Shown in pieces: positions 1 through 10,143 of a stretch of 64,000 nucleotides of DNA. Below the pieces are notes generated by a model that was given only the letters and a program-made list of their open reading frames with translations, had not been told where the DNA came from and did no database searches. Location of the stretch: contig CP136492.1 of assembly GCA_032768795.1 (NCBI GenBank), positions 248,001 through 312,000 of the forward strand. The letters are read 5' to 3'. The DNA comes from Tremella fuciformis. Its lineage: Eukaryota > Basidiomycota > Tremellomycetes > Tremellales > Tremellaceae. Both the position numbers and the translations under genes were made by a program. Every line of letters starts with the position of its first letter. The stretch's first letter is position 1.

Positions 1-985
1 AGCGGATAGTGTTGACTGCCTGCCTGGCCTCCTCTACGGAGCCGGCTACTCCAAAGAAGTCGTCCAGGTAGTGCAGGAAGCTGTGTATCCCACAGCGCTC
101 CAGGATCCAGTGGAAAGCCTCGGCAATAAGGTTGAAGGTGAACGGTGCAACTGTCGAGCCGAAGGGTAGGCAGAGGTCCATGTAGAAGCGGCCGTCGAGC
201 TCGAAACCGGCGAGCCGGCGGGGTTCAAGGCAAAGGCGGATGTGGCGGAAGGCGTTGGAGAGGTCAACCTTCCATAACATGCTGCCGTGGCTACAGCGGG
301 CTACGATGGCGATGAAGTCTTCCACCGAGCTGTAATGGAGGTGGCCAGCGTGGTCGGGGACGTGCTTGTTGAGGGCGCGCAGGTCGTGGATTGCGCGCAG
401 CTTGGTTGTCTCCTTGGGTACCGCCGCAAGCGGGGTGATCACGGCAAGAGCGCTCCGCTCCACCTGCTGGATCTCTCCGGCGGCCAGGCGATGCTGCACT
501 TCCTCACGGAGGAAGGTAAGCTCGCGTGGACCGGATTTGTAAGGCGGGATGTAGGTAGCGGGCGGGTCTGACGCGCCAAGGGAGGCGCCATGGCGGATGA
601 GACAAAGGATGAGGCAACGGAAGGCCGGTTCGGGGTAGGATTCTAGTGCGGCCTCCCAGTTATCGGCTGCCAGCTGTAGGGATCCGCCTAGTCTTGCGGG
701 TGCCTGCCCACAGGGCTCGAAACGGTCGGTGGTGGAGTTGGGCCGCCCTGGAGGGGGCGGTCTGGACGAGCAAAGATGCGGGAAAGGGGGTTGTAGGCTC
801 CAGGCCTTCGACGCCGGTGGGTGCGCCGGTGGTAGGACGGGCTGGCTCAGGCGCCCAAAGAGTGATCCGACCAGCGGTATCAGACACAGAAGCCCGAACC
901 AGGGCTGGTTTGGGACGAAGAGAGACGCCGCGCCTTCGGAATGCGAGTCCGCCGGAGGGGCGTCGGGTGACGGACTGCGCCGGCG
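1..985 (-). CDS. Pol polyprotein, N-terminal part with reverse transcriptase (partial)
   Basis: Open on the minus strand from just after the gag stop to the window edge with no stop codon. Translation shows a Pro-rich linker, then reverse transcriptase blocks: AVPKETTKLRAIHDLRALNK (fingers), LWKVDLSNAFRHI with the first catalytic Asp (about 250-285), LPFGSTVAPFTFNLIAEAF (about 125-180) and HYLDDFFGV with the catalytic Asp pair (about 50-73). The reading frame is the same as gag, and only one TGA (986-988) separates them. The first ATG in this frame lies deep inside the RT, so expression as a gag-pol readthrough product is more likely than independent initiation. RNase H and any integrase or recombinase are outside the window. 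Confidence 0.85.
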
Positions 986-2203
986 TCAAGCGGGGGCTTT
1001 GAGTGTGCAATTCCGCATGGCGTGCCTCTCCTTACCGCAGGTTGCGCAGGCGTGACGGTAGGGGCAAGGCACGCGTGCACAGGGGTTACAGTTGTTGTAA
1101 TTCTTACACAACCGGGTAGCAGTTTGGGTGCCGAGGGACGAGGCAGACCAGGCGGGGGCGTTGGACGGGGCCGATTGGTAGGAGGGTGGTAGTGGTGCGC
1201 CCGACGAGGAGGGACCTGCCCTGTGCAGAGCAGGGTAGAAGTGAGACTGAAGAGCGTCCGCGTCGGGCTGTAGCCAGCCTTGTAGGGGGAAAGCTGCGCC
1301 CTTATTGATGCGCTTGGCGGCCGCGAAGAGGTGGTAGTTGAGGGCAGCTGCCCAGGACGCCGGGAACTGTTGCTGGAGGCGGAGAAGGTCGTTGGCGTGG
1401 CAGATGAGGTACTGGCAGGCCGATGGCTGAACCAGCTCGCGGAGTTGGGCGTAGATCAGCCATGGGCGCACCACCGAGCCGAGCGTTGGGTAACGGGACT
1501 TGGTCTTTGCCAGGTTTTCCTCGAGGTCAGGAAAAGCCGCTTGTTGGAGGAGGCGGGACATGTCGGTCTGCTTGGACAATGCGGCTAGGTCCTCCGAGCG
1601 CAGCGGATCAAGCTTCCACAGGTCTTTGACCTCGAATTTGTTCTCCAGGACCGCCTCGAGGACTGCTGGTGGGATCGACGCGTGGAATTCGAGGGCGCGA
1701 GAAGAGGCCGAGGCAGCGTCGGGCGCGGTGGGCGGGGGGTTGTGGGGGATGGGAAGGGTCTCGGCTAGTAGAGACTCACCCGCAGGCTGTGCAAGCCGGA
1801 GGCTATCGATCTGGGCCTGCAGACCGGCCAGCTGAGGTGATAGTCTGGCGAGGATGGCATCGGCGATGCCGGTGAGGTCGACGTTGGATAGCTGGGATCC
1901 AGAGGGACCAGCTGTTGGTTGAGTGCCAGTCTGGGAACCAGGAGGGCCAGAGGCGTTGGGCTGGGACCCAGAGGGACCAGCGTTGGGTGACGGTCCGAGC
2001 GCGGGGCCACCGTTGTTGTTGTTGAGGTTGACGGGGTCGGCAGCGGCACGAACGTCCATTGGGATGGCGTTGGGATGTAGGAGGAGCTGCGCGATCACGT
2101 CGGCTTTCCTTGCATACCTTGCGTTGGGTAAGTCGGCGTCGATAGCCCATGGGCGGAGGACAACAAGGGTCTTGCCCTGCAAGACGTCGCCGAGTGATGG
2201 CAT
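986..2203 (-). CDS. Gag-like nucleocapsid protein of the retroelement
   Basis: About 405 aa from the first in-frame ATG (2203); the frame is open further upstream but without an ATG. Order of parts: an N-terminal segment with a basic helix (YARKADVIAQLLLHPNA) reminiscent of a SAP-like fold; an Asn/Gly/Pro/Ser/Gln-rich linker with repeated GPSGSQ; a predicted helical capsid-like middle; and at the C-terminus a Cys/His cluster. That cluster is an upstream C-rich finger ending CPYRH followed by the canonical CCHC knuckle CATCGKERHAMRNC. This is the usual Gag arrangement, binding the element RNA in the virus-like particle. The protein ends at TGA, with pol continuing in the same frame. Confidence 0.8.
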   Translation of the reverse strand: MPSLGDVLQGKTLVVLRPWAIDADLPNARYARKADVIAQLLLHPNAIPMDVRAAADPVNLNNNNGGPALGPSPNAGPSGSQPNASGPPGSQTGTQPTAGPSGSQLSNVDLTGIADAILARLSPQLAGLQAQIDSLRLAQPAGESLLAETLPIPHNPPPTAPDAASASSRALEFHASIPPAVLEAVLENKFEVKDLWKLDPLRSEDLAALSKQTDMSRLLQQAAFPDLEENLAKTKSRYPTLGSVVRPWLIYAQLRELVQPSACQYLICHANDLLRLQQQFPASWAAALNYHLFAAAKRINKGAAFPLQGWLQPDADALQSHFYPALHRAGPSSSGAPLPPSYQSAPSNAPAWSASSLGTQTATRLCKNYNNCNPCARVPCPYRHACATCGKERHAMRNCTLKAPA

Positions 2204-2485
2204 GACTCGCCGCCTTGTAGTCAGCTGAACCGGCTGGCAAGGGTGGTAGACGTCCAAAAGGAGCGCCTGTTCAATAGGCTCAACGCTCTCCTGATGTGCT
2301 TACTGGCTAGCCAGTGTATAAGGGTGCTCGGTCCTAGCGGGCAACCGACTGAGGTGACGCCGTGAGGAGGTGACGCGAGAGATTCGGGCAGCAAGGGTAT
2401 GGGCGAGAGCAAGCGGGAGGTTGCCGGGGGGGGGGATGGCAGGCCGCAACAGAGCTAATTTCTTAAATACCACCGGCAGCAAAAT

Positions 2486-2738
2486 ATATTATTGCAACTA
2501 GCACTCTTTTTGCCCGAAGTTTCTCCAATAACACTCATTAGGAAAAGGCATTAGAAAAGTGCGGTGGACATGAGGGGGTTAGGGGCATTAGGGGGTTAGG
2601 GGTTTAGGAGGTTAGGGGTAATGAGATTATTTTCTCTAAGTCGGTCGATTAGCTTTTTTTTGTAATGTTTGCGACCGGGACCCCACAAAGTGTTACCAGA
2701 GATTACTGTTTCCCAAAGAGTGCTAATTGTCATAATAT
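2486..2738. repeat. Inverted repeat flanking the telomere-like tract
   Basis: A 24-nt arm at 2486-2509 matches the reverse complement of 2715-2738 at 21 of 24 positions. The spacer of about 205 bp contains the TTAGGGG units. A weaker direct relative of the arm follows at about 2732-2755. This may mark the terminal region of the retroelement or an older insertion. Confidence 0.6.
2579..2618 (+). repeat. Interstitial telomere-like repeats (TTAGGGG)n, degenerate
   Basis: Five TTAGG-containing units begin at 2579, 2588, 2596, 2604 and 2612, four of them followed by two or three further G residues. The unit resembles the TTAGGGGG telomere repeat known from Cryptococcus and relatives. Degeneracy and flanking unique sequence on both sides show that this is not a chromosome end in this assembly. 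Confidence 0.6.
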
Positions 2739-3015
2739 TTATTGCAATCGGTGCTATTTAAAAAATTCGCTCGCTGCAACAAGAAGAGAGAGCGATCGCT
2801 ATGAGAGCGGGCCCGTCGAGAGAGAGAGATAGAGGATAGCGAGGAGAGCAGGAGAGATGAGAGGAAGGGGAGTGGCCACCAGAAATGCCACGTCATAGAC
2901 CATCGTCATGCTCTGACGCCCCATAGTCTGCTGTATCCCCAAGTTGGCTAAACGCTCTAAACGATGTTCGCGCTATCCCAGGATGAAAATAGACCCCTTT
3001 TGAGGAAGTAGGCGG
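2739..3015. other. Non-coding, purine-rich tract
   Basis: About 2785-2875 is a GAGA-rich purine tract with no plausible gene on either strand. The rest is unremarkable. Confidence 0.5.
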
Positions 3016-3222
3016 AGTATTGATGACCACTTCCAGACGACATTCCAAGACGGAGGCTGGAAATTCATCATTTCCTTGTCACGCCGAGCAGATGAGTGCC
3101 TTCTTCCTGGCCATGATACCAAGACTTACCCCCATAACGTCGTACACCTCAGCTCGTGCCATCAACGCGATTCGGTGACAATCGAAAAGGCTGCTGGGAG
3201 GTCACCGGTTGCAGTCGGGTAG
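3016..3222 (+). pseudogene. Decayed gene fragment, related to the one at 3.7 kb
   Basis: An open stretch without an ATG contains WKFIISLSRRADECLLPGHD followed by KTYPHNVVHLS, then a stop. The segment at 3.7 kb repeats the pattern SRR-A-D/E-CL, then KT, then N-V-LS, and the two are recognisably similar at DNA level (shared GTCACGCCGAG followed by similar bases). Neither has a start codon in frame, so both look like remnants. Which live family they came from is not clear. Confidence 0.4.
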
Positions 3223-3705
3223 TCCAAACAGGCTTTACCAGACGGAAGAGGCTCCGCGACTATCACAGCGGGAACGTCTGCTGGATGGCTGAACTCAAAC
3301 CGGACCCATTGACAGATTTTCCAGCTGTAACAGCCTTTTGCCGTTCTCGTACCCGTTCTATTCTGTGTCGTGAGCACCTTTCTCCATACATACTGTCCCT
3401 TCAGCCTGTGCCTCGCCAACTGATGAGCCAGGTTCCGTATGCCGCAGCCTCCAATTCTATTCTTGTTTATGACTGCTTGGAATCTGACGTCGACTCAGTC
3501 CGGTCTACTGTGAGTCCACAGACGTATATATACTGTCAGCGAAGGTAGAAGAATCATCAACAGCCCTGAACCGGTCCTTGACTACACTTTCCATCCCCCT
3601 TCCTGTCCTACAGTATTTCAAATTTGCCACTGCAGAGCATGTCTTGGCTCGGTCCATATAACCCTCACGAAGCGCGGGGCGGGCGACTGCTGTCTTCGGT
3701 GCGCA

Positions 3706-4023
3706 AAACCTGGTCATTTCGCCGTAAGGAAGATCATTCACGCCTGGTCACGCCGAGTAGCTGACTGTCTAATAGCGGACGGTCTGAGCAAGACCTCCAC
3801 ATCGAATCTTGTGCGCCTCAGTGTATACTACGACGGGAGGTCAACGGTCGCCCCGGTTGAGGTCGACAAGAAGAGGCTGTATACGGCCGTTACTCAAATG
3901 GTGCAAGAGGGGCACTGGACCATGTCGGAATTTCCCAACGGACTCCATGACCCGACCACATGTCACGGAGGGGGGTCCACGTCCACGGCAACGGGAACAG
4001 CGGGCGCTGCCTCGTCGACGTGA
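3706..4023 (+). pseudogene. Decayed gene fragment with a TQMVQEGHW motif
   Basis: About 105 codons open without an ATG. The first part (HAWSRRVADCLIADG) matches the fragment at 3.0 kb. The second part contains TQMVQEGHW, which resembles the TRMVESGQW and TQKMVEAGSW motifs of the duplicated modules in the gene at 6118-7139. A low-complexity Gly/Thr/Ala/Ser tail ends at the stop. It is most likely the remnant of a paralogue. An exon of an unrecognised gene is the alternative. Between this and the previous fragment (3223-3705) I see nothing convincing. Confidence 0.4.
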
Positions 4024-4287
4024 ATCACGGGCATGTTTCCCGACCAAAGCCACGCTTTCCGTTCAGTTTCTTGTAACTCATGTTTGTCTGTCTAAAGCAC
4101 AGTCTTTCTTCATGCATACTTCTCTTCAAGCTATATTGGAATTGTCAACTCGTGGTCTTGCACCGCAGCTTTCGTCCCCTGTCCCGATGTAGACTCCTGT
4201 GGATTGACCATATTGCTCCGCTGTGCTGAAACCATGCGGCCAAATGGGGACAGAGCGCGCCCGTCATTGATTGATACCGGTTTAATG

Positions 4288-5283
4288 CTAAGCTTGCACC
4301 ACCAAGCGCGTCCCTGATACGCCCTTCTTCTGGAGGTCGAGGGCGGGCTGGATCCCCTCTATCCCTCGAGCATCGATGACCTGAGGTGGCGGCGCGATCT
4401 GGTATTTCCCTTTTCCAAGCGCTTCGACCAAGTAGCCCTTCCAAGTCGCCGGCATGATTGGGGTGAAGCCTTCCGGACCAGGGATGGCGAATTTGCCTTC
4501 GACACCTTCTGGAAGGATGTCGGCAGGAATCGGGTTCGATGAGGAGATGAATAGCTTCTGCTTTGAGCGATGCGAAATCTGGCATACGTCCGCGACGCTG
4601 CCCGTGGCTAGGTAGATGCCAGCACAAGTGCCCTGATCAAGCACCTCGACAATCTCGTCGATGAGCCCATCTGCCTTGTAGTCGAAGGTTTTTACAGCGC
4701 CAAGCCCTCGCACGTAGTCAAAGTTGTGGGGCGAGCAAGTCGTATACACATCCAAGCCCGCAGCGGTGGCGAGCTGGATGGCGTTCGAGCCGAGGGCCGA
4801 GCTGCCGCCCCAGACGAGCAGGGACTTCCCGGTCGGCTTCGCATCGAGGGAAGGGAGGGGAAGGCCGAGATGGCTGGGGGCGAAGAGGGAGTAGGCTACC
4901 GTAGAACAGGGCAGGCCGAAGACGCAGGCGTCGGTATACGGTAGGTCGTTAGGGATCTTGGCGACGAGATCCATGCTGACCGGGGCGTACTCCTGGAACC
5001 CGTTGTTAGCGGTGAAGCCAAACACCCGGTCGCCCTGGCTGAACCGATCTGCGGCGGCCGAGCCGACGAGCTCGACAGTTCCCGCGATGTCTTGACCGAG
5101 TATGATGGGGTACTTGAACATGGGTATTGCCTGATCCTGCAGCATGGCATCGCAGGGGTTTATCGCCCATGCGTGGACCTTGACCAGCAACTTGTCCTCG
5201 GCGATAGAGGTCGGGACAGGCGTCTCCTTGACCGTCCCAGGCTCTCCTGGCTGCATTTGCCATACCTGTCTGTTGAGCGGCAT
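4288..5283 (-). CDS. Medium-chain dehydrogenase/reductase (zinc-independent, quinone/enoyl reductase type)
   Basis: Complete 331-aa single-exon protein. It has the MDR fold: an N-terminal GroES-like domain (motifs AINPCDAMLQ, YPIILGQDIAGTV at about 55-70, GDRVFGF) and a Rossmann cofactor domain with the VWGGSSALGSNAIQLA nucleotide-binding loop near residue 155, followed by YTTCSPHNFDYVRGLGA. The GHE zinc-ligand motif of true alcohol dehydrogenases is absent, so it should be an NADPH-dependent quinone or enoyl reductase similar to fungal ToxD/LovC-like proteins, acting on small electrophilic carbonyls in the cytosol. The substrate cannot be told. No biosynthetic cluster genes surround it. Confidence 0.85.
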   Translation of the reverse strand: MPLNRQVWQMQPGEPGTVKETPVPTSIAEDKLLVKVHAWAINPCDAMLQDQAIPMFKYPIILGQDIAGTVELVGSAAADRFSQGDRVFGFTANNGFQEYAPVSMDLVAKIPNDLPYTDACVFGLPCSTVAYSLFAPSHLGLPLPSLDAKPTGKSLLVWGGSSALGSNAIQLATAAGLDVYTTCSPHNFDYVRGLGAVKTFDYKADGLIDEIVEVLDQGTCAGIYLATGSVADVCQISHRSKQKLFISSSNPIPADILPEGVEGKFAIPGPEGFTPIMPATWKGYLVEALGKGKYQIAPPPQVIDARGIEGIQPALDLQKKGVSGTRLVVQA

Positions 5284-6117
5284 GTCGTGTGATTCTTCTT
5301 TGTCGGTGTACCCCTCTCAATGGTTGAAGAAACAAGCATGATTCCTGCGCGATATGAGTTGAATGCCAACATAGACCGTCGGCCTAGATATCGTCGGACG
5401 CCGAAGCCAATTCGGTCGCCGAGGTTTTCGGGGCCCGAAAGATGGCATCTCTGCGACGCAATGCCTTGTTCGCATTCGACCCGTGCTCAACCTCTACAAA
5501 GACGTGCCGAAACATAAAGTACTAGCTGAAAGGTTTTCAGCCTGTTTTCGCATCCAGTGCCAAGTCTCTGTCAAATCGGTGAAGAGAAAGTACGTCGTCG
5601 ACTTCACAGTTTTAGACGGAAAGCTTGCAAGGGACTGACCAGACCACCGTCTAGACAGACGTAAGGGATGACATGACGTACTATCCCTCAGTGAGACTCT
5701 TCGTGGTCAGAGCTGCTCCCTCGAAATGAGTGATTTTGCATCTTCACGATGTATTGTCCTTCTTTGCGCTTCACTTTGCGGGGGCTGACCGCAAAAGCAT
5801 GGACTAACCGAATTTGAGTTATAGTTGACAAAGCCCATCATCCCCAATCGTCCTGTTGGTCAGACCAGTATGCTGCCATTTCCACAAGCATTTCCAATCT
5901 CTTACGACGAGGAGATTTGCCAACGCTGCAGAGACTTTGACAAAGGTGGCAGTGACCCAGACTGCCACCTTTGACCGACAAAGAACGACTTTGTGAGCGT
6001 GCGAAGGTGTTGCCGCCCGTCCTGAACATACAGCTTACAGCTCTCAGAACCACTCTCGATCGGCAAGACTTTTTCGCCACATCGCTTTGCAAGACCGCTT
6101 TTCAGCTCCAAGCTATC
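5284..6117. other. Divergent intergenic region
   Basis: The 0.83 kb between the oxidoreductase (-) and the gene at 6118 (+) should hold both promoters. Apart from the perfect inverted repeat at 5941-5973, I see no clear coding signal or motif. Confidence 0.5.
5941..5973. repeat. Perfect 13-bp inverted repeat (possible operator)
   Basis: CAAAGGTGGCAGT and its exact reverse complement are separated by 7 nt, about 145 bp upstream of the start codon at 6118. It could be a binding site for a dimeric regulator or a 5'-leader hairpin. Only the symmetry is seen; no factor is implied. Confidence 0.5.
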
Positions 6118-7139
6118 ATGGACGACGACGCCTCCACTCTTGTTGACTCTGACGGAGACGACTACTCCTCCACTTTGGTTGACGACTCTGACATAGAATT
6201 TGATGACGAACTCACATCGGGTGAGCAGGAGCAACTGACCAACTTTGCACAGCAACAGAAGACCCTCTCCACGGTCAAGAAAGGCAAAGCATTGTCGAAG
6301 CAAGTAGCTAAATGGTACAAGATTGAGCACGGTATGTCTTTGGTTGACGGAGATTTGTAGGGGGGCCGAGCTGAAACCAAAAACCAGACAGCTTTTGTGC
6401 TGGTGGCGAAACAGAGTACAGCGCACTCCACAACCTCTTTGAAGCGGAAGCGAGGGAGCATTTTCTGACAGATAGACACCGTCTGCAGCTTTCCACCATG
6501 AACACTTTCAATATCAATATGAGCACTGCGTGGGTGATCCCAGTCATCACCTGCTTGTGCAGTGCGACACAAAAAATGGTGGAGGCAGGGTCATGGGATG
6601 CCTCCAAGATCCTCGATCAGTATGAGAACTACGATGGCCCTCTGCGGGCGAATTTCACGCCAGAGGATCTTGAAAATGCCTCCCAGGAAAATCGCATCAT
6701 AGAGCTAGGGCGAAAGTTCACACAAATGGCAGGAAAGGCGTATTGGGTCCGTCGTGAGTGTCCTGGCTGCATCACCGCGGTATTGCTCGGACAGCTTCAG
6801 TCTGTCTCGTTATCAGCTCGTTGTCGGAGAACATCGACTGACGTGCCATTAGCCAAGAATTTTTCCTCCGGTACACGCGAAGAATATTCGGCAGTAGGGG
6901 AGATCTTTGTCGAACAGGTGCAGAGACAGCCAGGCGGCACGCTTCCAGGATCCTTCACGCAGTGGGCTTCCATGTTCAAGGGGCGATACAGACGGAACGC
7001 CCTTCTGCCCTGGGCTGAGTGTCTTGTGGCGACTACTACGCGCATGGTAGAGTCCGGGCAATGGGACCGTACAAAGATCGAGAAGCACCGTGGGTTGAGA
7101 GCGCCTCTCGAGTACGTTCTCAGACTAACACGCACTTGA
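6118..7139 (+). CDS. Lineage-specific protein with an internal duplication
   Basis: Predicted exons 6118-6331, 6388-6753 and 6817-7139. Intron 1 (GTATGT...CCAG, 56 nt) is needed to join the acidic head to the rest; intron 2 (63 nt, frame-preserving) is optional. The head is acidic, with the tandem ASTLVD/SSTLVD motif. Two modules of about 75 aa follow. Module 1 runs from EYSALHNLF to CSATQKMVEAGSWDASKI; module 2 runs from EYSAVGEIF to VATTTRMVESGQWDRTKI. The shared pattern is EYSA, then CL/T, then MVE-G-WD-KI. No known domain, signal peptide or membrane segment. The 3' end is less certain, because a GTACGT donor with an ACTAAC branch-like site lies just before the stop and a further exon is possible. 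Confidence 0.6.
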
Positions 7140-7339
7140 GTTGGCGGTCTTTGCGATTTTCGCTGGAGACTACTATGTATGTCTTCCAGTTCTTTGTTCC
7201 TATTGGGCTTTATGTCATACTGTACATGTGCATATTATTTGGTCCAGCGTCAATAAACCCAAAAGCTCCGCCTCTCCTCTGCCACAATCCGCAGAGGTCG
7301 AGAACAACCATTGTCTTTGGGATGCCCTTGAATGTCCTG

Positions 7340-9258
7340 CTATGTACCCGTCGGAACATGCGAGTCGCCCCCGCTCTCCCACCAGCTCCCGCCTTGCGTC
7401 ACATCGACTCTCGGCGGCCTAGCCTGAAGCCAACGCGGACCAGCCGGTCCATCCGGCAGATTTACAACATCCCTCATCCACGCGATTCCGTGAGTCCGCA
7501 TCGCAGGGCCATCGCGATTCCATTTGAGCTCTCGGGTAGGATCGGGGTATCCTAATGGCAAGTAAGTGTTCTGCGGCTCGGCGGGCGCAGTGGATGTCGT
7601 CACGGAAGAGGAGTGACGACTGGCTTGCGGCATTGTTTTTGCCTTGAGCCGGCGCTGATTGGGACGCTCGGTGGTTGAGGTCCCCGAGTGCTCCGAGGTG
7701 GCCGGATGACTTGTGGCGCGAGTTCTGTGTGGCCGGCCACGCTGCTCGGCGGGAGGCAAGGCAAAATAGTCGTAACCAGCTGGGCTTGCCGCTAAAGGGG
7801 ATATGGGTGAGCGAGGCCCGGGTGTCTGTCTATGATGGCCCATAGAGACGGATCCATGTGTGCGGGGACCGCGGGATCTGTCCTCCGGCGCTGATTTGGC
7901 TTGCAACCGGGGGCTGCTGAGTGCTTCGAGGGTCATGCGCGGTCTGTCTATCCTGCCCGGTGTAGGAGAAGCTGGATGCGCGGCATACCGATCATAGCCT
8001 TCGTCGCTCAACGGGCTGATGTACCCGATGGTGCGGGTGCCCCCATCCGTGGCGAGGGAGCTTGGGGGCAAGGCGCCCCGTAGTGATGAGAGGTCGAAGC
8101 GGCTCGTCGCTATCGCCGACATCGGCGCTGCGGAGGTGAAATCCAGTATGGACGACCGAACGTCTTCTCGGTTCTGGGAAGGGAGTGACCAGTGTCGCGG
8201 CCGTCTGCCTTTTGTCGCCGTCATGGGCGGGCTTGGGGGACTCTCGGACGTATGCCGACGTACCCTCTTCGGGCGGCGTGGATTGCCTCGCTTTCTGCCC
8301 TTGGGAGTCTCGATACTTGGACTGCTTTCTGCTGGAGGTGCCGGCAGAGATTCCGCTCGAGCCCGATGCGGTCTGACGGGCGGTCCGATTAGTGCCGCTT
8401 GGCGAGGCGGAGAGGATACAGTGGGTGGATTGCGATGAGCCAAGTATACCTTGGCGGGTTCTCGATAGATCGGTTCTGGTAGGATCATCTGCGGTGCGCC
8501 CGAGTCTTTCTCCCATGATCCCCCCTTCCAGCCCTCGCTACCATGTCGCAGCCTCCCCTCTGTGCCAGCGTAAGCAGTCGACCCACGCATCGGCTCCTTG
8601 GCTGTCTTGGGTGGCTGTGGCAGAATCGTACGTTCGCCCCAGCCTTTCGACACGAGCGGTGCCGTAAAGGGGAAAGGTAGGGGAGAGCGCAAGGGGAGAT
8701 TGACAGTATTCATAAGTGGAACCGGTGCTCGTCCGTGACTGGGCGGGCCGCTGCCTGCCCATCGCGCCGAGAAGGGATTGCCGAGTCCCTCTGCGAAAAT
8801 ACTAGGTGAAGCCGGTGGATCTGACGGTATGCTGCCTCCTGAAGGGATGTAGTCGTGTACTTGCCATGACCCGCCCCTCGATAGAGTGGGGATTGCCCCC
8901 GACATGTACGCGTCGGGGTCGATGGGCATGGTGAGTGGTCGCTGTGCGACACCGAGGGCGCGTACAGCGGTATAGGACCCCGCCTATTGCGGACGACGCC
9001 GAGCACCGGGTCACGCTGGTGACTGACCGTCTTGATCCGCCCGGTGCCGGAACTTGGCCAGTGCAGGCTGAAGGGAGCTTTCAAGGACAGGGGAGAATCG
9101 AGTAAACAGCACGGTGGGCTGTTGAGCTTCACTTGAGCCTTCTGACAAACGGCTCGTAATTCCAGAATGGTAAGTATGGGAACGCTACCTAAAAACACCA
9201 AGTCCAGTTCGAGAAGACGCCGGCGCTGCGCGACCCATCTCTCGTATTTCGAGTCGCC
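7340..9258 (-). CDS. Long proline/serine/arginine-rich protein, 5' end unresolved
   Basis: The main exon is 7340-8983, with a predicted upstream exon 9028-9258 joined through a 44-nt GTCAGT...ATAG intron in frame, giving at least 624 aa. The first exon holds a hydrophobic stretch (LVFLGSVPILTILELRAV) that could be a membrane segment. The rest is low-complexity, with many Pro/Ser/Arg stretches and basic clusters such as KGRKRGNPRRPKRVRR, typical of a disordered cytoplasmic or nuclear tail. An in-frame ATG at 8929 gives a 529-aa protein if the upstream exon is wrong. The true start probably lies further up, in an exon I could not place (9.26-9.45 kb). No catalytic motif is recognisable. Confidence 0.55.
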
Positions 9259-10143
9259 CTACGACGATAAGCCACAGCGGCCATGCTGAAGAGAGACAAA
9301 GGAGAGCGATAAGCGTGCGACGACCGGGCGGCCCGGACAAGACCCGGCTCGAGTGTCGGGCCGCGCCCCCGCTCGCCCCTACAAAGGTGAAACGGGCGAA
9401 ATTTGTATAGTGAGGCGTCAGAAGAAGGCTTCATGGCGGCAGATGGCGAGTTTCTGCTTGGGAGATGACGAGGTATGGCGCGTGCCGAGTGCGATGAGTT
9501 CTGTTGAGGTGATGAGAACAATGGAGGACGGGTAAACTTGCGCCATTGAGGAGACGAAGGTCCTTTGGTCGGATGGCTGGGCAAGGGGTCACTCCGGGGA
9601 CGTGCTCGTCGCCAGGAGCACCGAGGGTATGATAGCGAAATGAAGGAGAAATGACTGCAGAGGCCTTCTCGACTTAGGAGCTTCACAGCATGCACTTCGC
9701 GTCTGCGGCGTAAAGAGCGGGTCTTATGACCTGAACACAACCGCGTCTGCTCGCCGCCTGACGGTTCCGCATGTAAGTCCAACCTGTTCTTTGCAGAACA
9801 TCATATAGAGTGAAGCCGATTGTGGAGGATGCAAGAACAACGCCGGCTCTTGCTGATCACGGAAGGTCCGTGCACATGGAGCGGCGATGCCCGCTTATCC
9901 ACGTGATTTATATCGGAAGAGCGGGATCAAATTTCTCATGACGTGATCTTTGACAACCCGGCGCAACACGATTGGTTTCTGGAATTTTGGGAAGAATTCG
10001 GATTCTTAGCTCTACATCGGACCACTTATAATACTTTCTTTGCATCGCATCATCAGTCTCGACAGTGTATACAAGACGGGGGACATCACCCTCGACCCCC
10101 ACTTCATCGTCTCTCTTCATCTCCCACGAAAATCCCATCGAAA
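9259..10143. other. Divergent region between the proline-rich gene and MET5
   Basis: Contains the unplaced 5' exon(s) of the minus-strand gene (probably 9.26-9.45 kb) and the MET5 promoter. Just upstream of the MET5 ATG is a C/T-rich leader. Nothing else could be supported. Confidence 0.4.

Larger units (their letters stand above)
1..2780 (-). mobile_element. Retroelement, 5' part (gag and start of pol), cut by the window edge
   Basis: Minus-strand element whose 5' side lies at about 2.3-2.8 kb and whose 3' side runs off the left edge. It has a Gag-like ORF with a CCHC zinc knuckle followed directly by a reverse transcriptase. RNase H and the integration enzyme would lie outside the window, so the class is not settled. 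The reverse transcriptase block with a HYLDDFF active site resembles DIRS/Ngaro-like tyrosine-recombinase elements of basidiomycetes, but a Ty3-like element is not excluded. The upstream 0.5 kb is AT-richer than the coding part and carries an inverted repeat and telomere-like repeats. No long terminal direct repeat is visible within the window. Confidence 0.75.

Noticed and set aside
1331..1588. Plus-strand open frames over gag
   Set aside because: Shadows of the minus-strand gag frame, which carries the zinc knuckle.
4288..5283. The oxidoreductase as part of a secondary-metabolite cluster
   Set aside because: No synthase, transporter or tailoring enzyme lies nearby; the ToxD-like similarity alone is not enough.
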